A DNA stretch of 5,392 bases, from positions 1-5,392 of the forward strand of contig JAPLDN010000039.1 of the NCBI GenBank assembly GCA_026391755.1, read 5' to 3'. A program made the translations under genes and the position numbers. Of the stretch, positions 1 to 5,392 are shown one piece after another. Position 1 is the stretch's first letter. The number at the start of each line of letters is the position of its first letter. The notes beneath the pieces are model-generated. The model saw only the letters and a program-made list of their open reading frames with translations. It had not been told where the DNA came from and did not search any database. The stretch is from Bacteroidota bacterium. GTDB taxonomy: Bacteria; Bacteroidota; Bacteroidia; Bacteroidales; FEN-979.

Positions 1-689
1 TGTTCAAGAAGGGAAGAAAGATTGACATTAGCCTTATTAAGGCTGTAGCCCGAATCCAGCTGGGCAAAGGTCATAATCGAGTTCAATGTCCTCATGAGCC
101 GTTTTGCAGATGTAAGAATATGGTTTGCCATACCTTTTTGAGACTCATCAGTCATCATTGAACTCAGGATCTCAGTAAATCCGAGGATCCCATTCATGGG
201 TGTGCGGAATTCATGGCTCATATTGGCAAGCAGCGAGGATTTCACCCGGCTTGACTCCTCTGCAGCAAGTTTTGCAATGATCAGTTCCTGCTGGGCTTGT
301 TTCTTCTCAATCCTCACCTGCATTTCCTCAAGTTCTCTCATAATAGCAGGGCCGAGCCTGTTAAGGGCGCTCTTCATCATGTAATCGTTTGCGCCACCCT
401 TCATAATGCTTACAGCAAGGTCTTCGCCTACAGTCCCTGATACAAGAATGAACGGAATATCAAGATTCCTTGATTTAAAAATTTTCAAGGCCTCCTGCCC
501 GCTGAACCCCGGCATGGCGTAATCGGAAATCACTATATCCCAACCTCCTTTGTCCAGCTCGGCTTCCATATCGGGCCTGGTTTTAACCCGAACATGGTCC
601 ACTTCAAAACCGTCCTTTTTCAGCTGCCTGATTACAAGCAGGGCATCGGTTTCATCATCCTCAACAAGCAACAACTTAATTTTTCTCAT
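1..689 (-). CDS. Receiver-histidine kinase (response regulator fused to HisKA), 3' end cut off by window edge
   Basis: A cytoplasmic two-component protein; 229 complete codons are visible and the C-terminus lies beyond position 1. Residues 4-120 form a CheY-like receiver: acidic pocket D11/D12 (in LLVEDDE), phosphoacceptor D56 (in ISDYAMPG), S84 and K106 (in DYMMK). A charged helical linker at about 115-150 leads, with no PAS domain, into a HisKA dimerisation domain with H-box MSHEFRTPMNGIL, the phosphorylatable histidine being H159. The ATPase domain must lie off the window. There is no signal peptide or membrane segment. The start at 689 begins exactly at the receiver's first strand; only a weak ribosome site precedes it. 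It follows the propeller sensor gene by 17 bases on the same strand, so the two are probably co-transcribed, and it is a natural phosphate acceptor from that kinase (inference). Whether more receivers, an Hpt or a DNA-binding domain follow cannot be seen. Confidence 0.95.
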   Translation of the reverse strand, partial: MRKIKLLLVEDDETDALLVIRQLKKDGFEVDHVRVKTRPDMEAELDKGGWDIVISDYAMPGFSGQEALKIFKSRNLDIPFILVSGTVGEDLAVSIMKGGANDYMMKSALNRLGPAIMRELEEMQVRIEKKQAQQELIIAKLAAEESSRVKSSLLANMSHEFRTPMNGILGFTEILSSMMTDESQKGMANHILTSAKRLMRTLNSIMTFAQLDSGYSLNKANVNLSSLLE

Positions 690-706
690 CGACCAGGATT
701 AATAGT

Positions 707-3700
707 TTATACGCCCGAATTTAAGGTGAAATAAAAAGTAGTGCCTTCTCCTGGTGCACTTTCAGCCCAGATTAACCCGCCGTGCTTCAGGATAATACGT
801 TTTACAGTGGCCAGCCCGATACCTGTACCCGTGAACTGGTCATCACTATGCAGCCTTTGAAAAGGAGTAAACAACTTCTCATAATAAGTCATATCAAATC
901 CTACACCGTTATCCCTCACCATGTAAACTGTTTTCCCGTCCTTTACCTGGCGACAGAATTCAATTACCGATTCTTTTTCTTTCCCTGAGTATTTCCATGC
1001 ATTGTCAAACAGATTCTGGAACGCGATGCGTAAAAGTTTGGGGTCGCAGTATTCCAGCATCCCCTCCTGTATCAACAGCCGCACTTTACGGTTGGGATTA
1101 AGATTCTTTATCTCCTGGTTGATATCGATTGCGATAGTACTGATGTTGACCTGCATTTTATCGATATCATGCCTGACTATCCTTGAAAGTTTAAGCAATT
1201 CATCGATAAGTAAATTCATCGACCCTGCCGATTCAGTGATCTTCTTAAGAAAATCCTTTTCAGTTTCATCGAGGGTTGAGAAATAATCTTCGATAAAAGC
1301 CCTGGTGATGCTGTCGATACGGCGCACCGGTCCTTTAAGGTCGTGGGATACCGAATAAGAAAACGCCTCGAGTTCTTTATTTGCGGCCTCCAGTTGGGCC
1401 GTACGGTTCGTCACTTTCTCCTCAAGCTGTTCATTGAGCTTCCTGATTTCCTCGGTCCGCGCATCCACAAGGGATTCCAGCTCCTTTTCACGAATATACC
1501 GGATCCTGTAATTTATTATAAGTGCTGCCAGCGCAATACCTGCGATGATGCAAATCAGGACGAACCACCATGTTTGGTAGAAAAAAGGAAGTACATGAAT
1601 CTTTATGCTGGCAGTGACGGGTGATAATTCACCGAGGTTATTGAAAACCTGGACCTCAAACGAATAGTCTCCAGGTGGAACATTGGTATAATATGCTGTA
1701 CGCCTCGTGCCAACGGAATCCCAGTCCCTGTCAAATCCTGCAAGCCTGTACCTGAAGGTGAGGTCTTCAGGTTTTATGAAGGATGGTGCCGTGTAATGGA
1801 TCTCAAGTCTCATCATTCCTGCTCCGACCTGATAAACGTCACGTTGCTCTGCAGCATGGCTGTTAATGAACACTGAATCGACAAGAGGAGTTGGTCTAGA
1901 ACTCCAAACCAGGGAGGCCTCAGGATTTATAATGGCGATTCCACTGGAGCAAGGATACCAAAACTGGCCGTTTTTTAATTTTGAGGCCCCCGGAAAAAGT
2001 CCCATGTTAATCCCGATAAATCCAATAGCAGTATCAAAACCAATATACTGCATAAACAAAGAACTGTTTTTCTGATCTAATGACTTCTGCAGACTACTGA
2101 ATTTAGCTGTCCCAAGGCCACCCGAACCTGCAAACCACAGATGTTTAGAATTGTCTTCAAAAATATACCCGATTGATGTTCCCAGCTCCCTGCTGGCTAA
2201 ACGTGTGAATTTTTCCGTGACAGAATTGAAATGAATCAGCCCGTTTTGTCCGGTCCCTATCCAGATATTATCAAGGGAATCCAGATGAAGGCATAGGATC
2301 ATATTGTCGGGTAACCCCTGCTTATTCCCGAATATTTTTATTTTTCCGTCTTTGATCCTGGCAAGTCCGCCATCCTGCGTGCCAACCCAAACCGAGCCTT
2401 TCCGGTCCTCCAGGAAACAGAAGATCTTGTTGCTTGGCAATCCATCCCTGGTTGTGAGTACTGAACTTACCTTATCATCCTTCATTATAAAAATACCCTG
2501 GTCGGTCCCAACCCAAAGACTCCCATCTTTAGTAATGAATAATGCGTGGAAATAGGTGCATCTCAGGCCTTGTTTTTCGTTGAAATGGATTGCCGTTTTA
2601 CCATCATACTTAACCAGATTTTTAAGGCTGCCAATCCAGATGTTTTTCTTGTTGTCAATAGCAATAGAATATATGGGAACTTTCCCGACACGAATTCCGG
2701 AGCCCAGATTCTCAACCCTGCCAGCCCTGATCATGTCAAGTCCGCCAGTGGAATTTCCTGCCAGGATACTGCCATCCGGCGATTGTAAAACAGAAGTAAT
2801 GCAATCACCGGAAAGTCCGTTCCCCGTAAGAACCTGGACCGGAACGCTCCTGATCCGGGAAAGCCCTGAAGCCTGCGTGCCTGCCCATAAGTTCTCTTCT
2901 TTGTCTTTAAACACCGAGAGCACGAGGTTTGATGCAAGGTGCCTCCTGTTATCCACCTGTTCTGTTTTTCCGGTTATCGTATTCAGCATTATCACACCCT
3001 GACCCTCGGTAGCAATAGCCAATATGTTCTTATCATACCCGGTGATTTGCTTGATACTGCTTCTGATTATGCGTTGCTTATCGGTCCAGGAATTCACTTT
3101 CCCGTTCTGAAGATAATAGATATGCCCATCAGCACTTCCGATCCAGAGAGTATTTGCAGAATCCATCCACAGGCCGTTGATATTCGGGTGAGCCAGCCCC
3201 TCCGTCTGACGATATACCCTGATATCATTCCTGCCGATCAGGCAAAGCCCCTCGTCGGTTCCAATCCAAATTTCGCCAGACTTGCCCGGGCAAATTACGT
3301 TAACATCATTGTTGCTGAGCCCTTCAGCCATGGAAAACAACCTGGAAACCTTGTGCTTATACTTCAAAACGCCATTACCTGCAAGTCCAATCCACAGATT
3401 GTGATCGGAATCCTCTGAAATAGCAGTTATGTTCTTGTTCATGAAAACGTTTTCAGAATCAATTGCGCTCCAGCGCTGATTTTTATATGCAAGCACCAGG
3501 CCATTGCTGAACCCAGCTAGGAGAGTGCTGTCGCTTGTAAGGTAAAGGGCCCCGCAATCCTGATATTTGAAGGAACTTAAAGATGAATTGTTCAGATAGG
3601 TGAAATGCATTCCGTCAAACCTGTATAAGCCATATTCGTTTGCAAGCCACAGGTATCCGTCGGGAGTCTGGGCAATATTGAAAATACTTGCCGGTGCGTT

Positions 3701-3832
3701 GGTGTGCGGAGGCCAGTTCCTGACCTGGTAAGAAAATCCGGAAATTTCAATCTGATTATTTTGTGCTTTGGCCGGAGTCAGCTGAAGAGCAGCGAATAGC
3801 AACAATAGCATAACATTAAAACGACACCACAT
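707..3832 (-). CDS. Periplasmic two-component-regulator propeller / Y_Y_Y sensor histidine kinase
   Basis: Complete 1041-aa inner-membrane sensor kinase. Residues 1-24 are a signal peptide (basic R4, hydrophobic core, AKA-Q cleavage site). Residues 25-650 carry about 14 propeller blades of the Reg_prop type, seen as repeated LWIGT/IWIGS/VWVGT motifs followed by GL (for example near 146, 188, 229, 315, 398, 439, 481, 523). This fits two seven-bladed propellers as in Bacteroidetes glycan sensors. A Y_Y_Y domain follows at about 675-747, a single membrane helix at 751-774 and a coiled coil to about 823. HisKA has its histidine at H830 in SVSHDLKGPVRRI. The ATPase domain has N-box N944 (LFDNAWKYS), G1 DNGVGFD (974-980), F-box LFTPFQRL and G2 GTGIGLA (1002-1008). 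All key residues are present, so it should be active. Unlike classical hybrid HTCS proteins it ends after the ATPase, with no receiver or AraC domain. The H-box resembles phytochrome-type kinases. The start chosen gives the signal peptide and sits about 25 nt after a predicted promoter. The ligand is unknown; a glycan is likely from the family. Confidence 0.97.
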   Translation of the reverse strand: MWCRFNVMLLLLFAALQLTPAKAQNNQIEISGFSYQVRNWPPHTNAPASIFNIAQTPDGYLWLANEYGLYRFDGMHFTYLNNSSLSSFKYQDCGALYLTSDSTLLAGFSNGLVLAYKNQRWSAIDSENVFMNKNITAISEDSDHNLWIGLAGNGVLKYKHKVSRLFSMAEGLSNNDVNVICPGKSGEIWIGTDEGLCLIGRNDIRVYRQTEGLAHPNINGLWMDSANTLWIGSADGHIYYLQNGKVNSWTDKQRIIRSSIKQITGYDKNILAIATEGQGVIMLNTITGKTEQVDNRRHLASNLVLSVFKDKEENLWAGTQASGLSRIRSVPVQVLTGNGLSGDCITSVLQSPDGSILAGNSTGGLDMIRAGRVENLGSGIRVGKVPIYSIAIDNKKNIWIGSLKNLVKYDGKTAIHFNEKQGLRCTYFHALFITKDGSLWVGTDQGIFIMKDDKVSSVLTTRDGLPSNKIFCFLEDRKGSVWVGTQDGGLARIKDGKIKIFGNKQGLPDNMILCLHLDSLDNIWIGTGQNGLIHFNSVTEKFTRLASRELGTSIGYIFEDNSKHLWFAGSGGLGTAKFSSLQKSLDQKNSSLFMQYIGFDTAIGFIGINMGLFPGASKLKNGQFWYPCSSGIAIINPEASLVWSSRPTPLVDSVFINSHAAEQRDVYQVGAGMMRLEIHYTAPSFIKPEDLTFRYRLAGFDRDWDSVGTRRTAYYTNVPPGDYSFEVQVFNNLGELSPVTASIKIHVLPFFYQTWWFVLICIIAGIALAALIINYRIRYIREKELESLVDARTEEIRKLNEQLEEKVTNRTAQLEAANKELEAFSYSVSHDLKGPVRRIDSITRAFIEDYFSTLDETEKDFLKKITESAGSMNLLIDELLKLSRIVRHDIDKMQVNISTIAIDINQEIKNLNPNRKVRLLIQEGMLEYCDPKLLRIAFQNLFDNAWKYSGKEKESVIEFCRQVKDGKTVYMVRDNGVGFDMTYYEKLFTPFQRLHSDDQFTGTGIGLATVKRIILKHGGLIWAESAPGEGTTFYFTLNSGV

Positions 3833-3860
3833 GAGGAAGCGAGTTAATTTAATTACTAAT

Positions 3861-3891
3861 CAAAGATATAACTATTAATAATTTTAGCCAA
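3861..3891 (-). promoter_or_regulatory. Predicted Bacteroidetes-type promoter of the sensor kinase operon
   Basis: Read on the minus strand, TTG (3891-3889) is followed by a 20-nt AT-rich spacer and TATCTTTG (3868-3861), an exact match to the Bacteroidetes -7 consensus TAnnTTTG with a suitably placed -33 TTG. Transcription would start roughly 22-28 nt before the sensor's ATG at 3832, leaving a short leader. It is the only good match in this gap facing the sensor gene. Confidence 0.6.
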
Positions 3892-3896
3892 GAATA

Positions 3897-3926
3897 TTGC
3901 TTTTTACAAAATATTACATATTTTAG
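3897..3926 (+). promoter_or_regulatory. Possible promoter of the small plus-strand gene
   Basis: TTG (3897-3899), a 19-nt spacer and TATTTTAG (3919-3926) give a one-mismatch version of the Bacteroidetes TTG/TAnnTTTG promoter, ending about 30 nt before the ATG at 3957. Its -33 element lies only 5 nt from that of the opposing sensor promoter, so the two would compete for polymerase or share a regulator (inference). AT-rich DNA gives such matches by chance, so confidence is modest. Confidence 0.35.
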
Positions 3927-3956
3927 TGGGCTGTTATAAACCTTAATTTTTAGAGT

Positions 3957-4265
3957 ATGCCAGGAACAGAAAAACTATTATTGCATGTTTTTAATCCAAT
4001 AACAGGCAGGAAATCTATGGCTATTGATAGCATTGATTTGGGCAAATATCACCCGATTGATGTTATTCAGATTCTTTATCAAAAGGGGGTGAAGATTTCA
4101 AACCCGGGAGGGACTATCTGGAAAATGGGGAAGTGCTCTACTCCACCGGGAAGCACGAATCCACAACCCGGAACTTTGTTGGTGCAAGACCTGCCCTTTA
4201 CCGATATTCAAAATGGTGTTGGCAGCGGGGATGAACTCAGCATTGTAGAAGTACCGCTACCATAA
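3957..4265 (+). CDS. Small protein, candidate bacterial ubiquitin-like (beta-grasp) protein
   Basis: 102-aa protein without signal peptide or membrane segment, so cytoplasmic. I do not recognise a named family with certainty. Its pattern reads like a ubiquitin fold: strand 1 KLLLHVF (6-12), a turn NPITGR, strand 2 KSMAIDSI (19-26), a helix PIDVIQILYQKG (33-44), a short strand TIWKM (53-57), a proline/glycine-rich loop (61-73), then LPFTDIQNGVGSGDELSIVEV (79-99). That last segment matches the 'L-x-D-x-x-I/G-V-x-x-G-D-x-L-x-L' ending of ubiquitin and YukD-like proteins. It ends VPLP with no C-terminal Gly-Gly, so conjugation by the usual E1 route is not evident. An in-frame TAG directly precedes ATG 3957, which fixes the start. 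Codon use (GAT, ATT, AAA, CCG, GGA) resembles the neighbouring genes, and a possible promoter lies upstream. It is divergent from the sensor kinase. That it is a real gene is likely; the fold assignment is by eye. Confidence 0.6.
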   Translation: MPGTEKLLLHVFNPITGRKSMAIDSIDLGKYHPIDVIQILYQKGVKISNPGGTIWKMGKCSTPPGSTNPQPGTLLVQDLPFTDIQNGVGSGDELSIVEVPLP

Positions 4266-4276
4266 ATTTTGGCGAG

Positions 4277-4296
4277 ACTTTATTAACAGATAAAGT
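4277..4296 (+). repeat. Small inverted repeat just after the 102-aa gene
   Basis: Perfect 7-bp arms ACTTTAT (4277-4283) and ATAAAGT (4290-4296) enclose a 6-nt loop, 11 bases after the stop codon of the small gene. It could form a weak, AT-rich hairpin and help end transcription, but no T-run follows, so it is not a convincing intrinsic terminator. Confidence 0.3.
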
Positions 4297-4355
4297 TCTG
4301 CAGCGGTTAGAGTTTACTTTTGGCACTTCTCCTCGGCAATGGAAAGCCATTATGC

Positions 4356-4383
4356 AATGCATGAGTCCTACGGAGTATGCATT
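4356..4383 (+). repeat. Inverted repeat with nested TCC/GGA stem
   Basis: AATGCAT (4356-4362) pairs with ATGCATT (4377-4383). The 14-nt interior contains a second short stem, TCC-tac-GGA. ATGCAT is also palindromic by itself, so the two copies can be read as direct or inverted. It may be an operator-like site or a hairpin; the function is unknown. Confidence 0.3.
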
Positions 4384-4399
4384 ACCTGCTAACCAATAG

Positions 4400-4750
4400 T
4401 GCAAAGCCTTATTTTTTGAAAATCAGAGGTGTCAATCCGTCTCTTAAGCGGGCTGTAATATTTCCATCCTCCAAGATCGGCCATGGCAGGATAGCTTTTA
4501 TTGGTCCAGCTCGTATAAACCAAAATGGATTCTCCCGGCCCGGCCCCAAAGATTTACATGGCTGAATTGCTGCAGGACCATATGATCTGAAAATACCCGG
4601 GGAAGCATCACCTCTCTTCAGGGATTTCATCACCAGAAAAAAAGTAATGAACAAAGTAGCCTTTTGATTTGGCTTAAGATAGTTTCCAATGGTCAGATTT
4701 TATAATTTTATGGCCGATTAAGTCTTGCAATTTTCAAAACAAATATACCT
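4400..4750. other. Intergenic stretch before the fucosidase, possible gene remnants
   Basis: No confident gene is seen. The left part (about 4400-4640) is rich in G and C, including CCCGGCCCGGCCCC at 4534-4547, and is open in three frames. The minus strand has an 81-codon frame with ATG (4654-4409, or an inner ATG at 4630). A second minus frame, 4553-4389, lacks an early ATG but reads a very protein-like segment, VYTSWTNKSYPAMADLGGW. The plus strand is open at 4377-4565. These cannot all be genes; the second minus frame looks most like real, decayed coding sequence. The right part (about 4641-4750) is AT-rich and should hold the fucosidase promoter. TATAATTTTA at 4701-4710 is a loose -7 candidate, but no -33 TTG is correctly spaced, and no clear ribosome site precedes ATG 4751. 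Confidence 0.4.
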
Positions 4751-5392
4751 ATGAAGAGAATACTGATTTTGATTTTACTTTCTTTTTGCCTGCTTCCCAG
4801 GCTTTCTGCCCAGAAGGAAACTTTAGCCCAGCATGATCAACGCATGCAATGGTGGCGTGAAGCCCGTTTCGGAATGTTCATCCACTGGGGGATTTATTCT
4901 GTTCCTGCAGGTATCTGGAAAGGAAAAACAGGTTATGGAGAATGGATAAGGACCTCGGCAGAGATCCCGCTGGAAACGTATGATGAATTCAGGTCCGGGT
5001 TCAATCCGACCGGTTTTAATGCCGATGAATGGGTTAAAGCAGCCCGGGATGCCGGCATGAAATATATAGTGATCACTTCAAAGCATCATGACGGATTTTG
5101 CATGTTTGATACTAAACAGACCGACTTTAATATAATGAAAACGCCATTTCAGCGGGACCCGATGAAAGAACTTGCAGCAGCCTGCCAGAAATATGGCTTA
5201 AAATTCTGTTTTTATTATTCTATCATGGACTGGCATCATCCCGATTACCTGCCAAGAAGGGAATGGGAGAAAGACAGGCCGGCGGGGGATGCCGATTATA
5301 ATAAATATGTGGCCTATATGAAAGCCGAACTTAAAGAATTACTTACACAATATGGAAACATCGGAGTCCTCTGGTTCGACGGGGAATGGGAA
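4751..5392 (+). CDS. Secreted alpha-L-fucosidase, GH29, 3' end cut off by window edge
   Basis: The enzyme removes alpha-linked L-fucose from glycans with retention of configuration. The first 214 codons are present, about half of a usual GH29 protein. Residues 1-20 are a signal peptide (K2/R3, leucine/isoleucine core, LSA-Q cleavage), and Cys13 does not sit in a lipobox, so a soluble periplasmic or exported enzyme is expected. The catalytic barrel begins at once: RFGMFIHWGIYSVPAG (39-54) with H45/W46, the GEW motif at 63-65, TSKHHDGF (109-116) with the substrate-binding pair H112/H113, FYYSIMDWHHPDY, and VLWFDGEWE at the window end, where D210 is the expected nucleophile. The acid/base residue and any C-terminal carbohydrate-binding domain lie outside. 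The start follows from the signal peptide. It is on the opposite strand from the sensor kinase and suggests a carbohydrate-degradation locus continuing to the right. Confidence 0.97.
   Translation, partial: MKRILILILLSFCLLPRLSAQKETLAQHDQRMQWWREARFGMFIHWGIYSVPAGIWKGKTGYGEWIRTSAEIPLETYDEFRSGFNPTGFNADEWVKAARDAGMKYIVITSKHHDGFCMFDTKQTDFNIMKTPFQRDPMKELAAACQKYGLKFCFYYSIMDWHHPDYLPRREWEKDRPAGDADYNKYVAYMKAELKELLTQYGNIGVLWFDGEWE

Larger units (their letters stand above)
4235..4399 (+). pseudogene. Open frame without ATG start, possible remnant of a second gene after the small protein
   Basis: Between a TGA at 4232-4234 and a TAG at 4397-4399 lies a 54-codon open frame with protein-like composition, including TINFGETLLTDKVLQRLEF and PRQWKAIMQCMSPTEYALPANQ split across about 44 residues. 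It overlaps the end of the preceding gene in the -1 frame and has no ATG in its first part; the first Met codons are at 4350 and 4359. It could be a decayed gene, the shifted tail of the small protein, or chance. No family is recognised. Confidence 0.25.

Noticed and set aside
2556..3002. 148-codon plus-strand open frame inside the sensor gene
   Set aside because: It is antisense to the propeller region, whose repeated LWIGT motifs prove the minus-strand frame; the plus-strand translation shows no domain pattern.
2939..3418. 159-codon plus-strand open frame inside the sensor gene
   Set aside because: It is antisense to blades 3-7 of the propeller and mirrors their codon bias; it has no start signal or recognisable motif.
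53..3832. Repeated propeller blades as possible DNA-level tandem repeats or a CRISPR-like array
   Set aside because: The similarity lies in the protein motifs only; the nucleotide copies differ and spacing varies, as expected of old divergent blades.
4377..4565. 62-codon plus-strand open frame before the fucosidase
   Set aside because: It starts inside an inverted repeat, its proline/glycine/arginine-rich translation shows no fold pattern, and it conflicts with more protein-like frames on the other strand.
4701..4706. TATAAT as a sigma-70 -10 box for the fucosidase
   Set aside because: In Bacteroidetes the housekeeping promoter uses TAnnTTTG with a -33 TTG, and no properly spaced upstream element is present here.

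Overview
The window looks like a piece of a Bacteroidetes chromosome. The evidence is a giant periplasmic sensor built on two-component-regulator propellers plus a Y_Y_Y domain, a Bacteroidetes-type promoter (TTG, 20-nt spacer, TATCTTTG), weak Shine-Dalgarno sequences, and a secreted GH29 fucosidase. The setting resembles glycan-utilisation regulation. No SusC/SusD pair, mobile element, tRNA, rRNA or CRISPR array is visible.

Layout: (1) 1-3832, minus strand, is a two-gene signalling unit. The upstream gene (707-3832, complete, 1041 aa) is an inner-membrane histidine kinase with a signal peptide, about 14 propeller blades, a Y_Y_Y domain, one membrane helix, a coiled coil, and HisKA and HATPase domains. 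Seventeen bases later a second gene (689 down to the window edge, 3' end missing) encodes a cytoplasmic receiver domain joined directly to a HisKA kinase domain. (2) 3833-3956 is a divergent promoter region with plausible Bacteroidetes promoters facing both ways. (3) 3957-4265, plus strand, is a small 102-aa gene I cannot name with certainty. Its pattern of strands, helix and C-terminal 'GDxLxIV' strand looks like a bacterial ubiquitin-like (beta-grasp) protein. (4) 4266-4750 is a confusing stretch: a second open frame without an ATG, two small inverted repeats, and a GC-rich block open in several frames on both strands. It may hold gene remnants. (5) 4751-5392, plus strand, is the first 214 codons of a secreted alpha-L-fucosidase (GH29), cut by the right edge.

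How the parts may work together (inference): the propeller sensor lacks the receiver and AraC output of classical hybrid two-component systems, so its phosphate probably passes to Asp56 of the neighbouring receiver-kinase, making a split relay. The fucosidase suggests that fucosylated glycans are used nearby, but nothing in the sequence directly ties it to the sensor. The possible ubiquitin-like gene is the most unusual element, and it stands alone here without a recognisable E1, E2 or JAB-peptidase partner.
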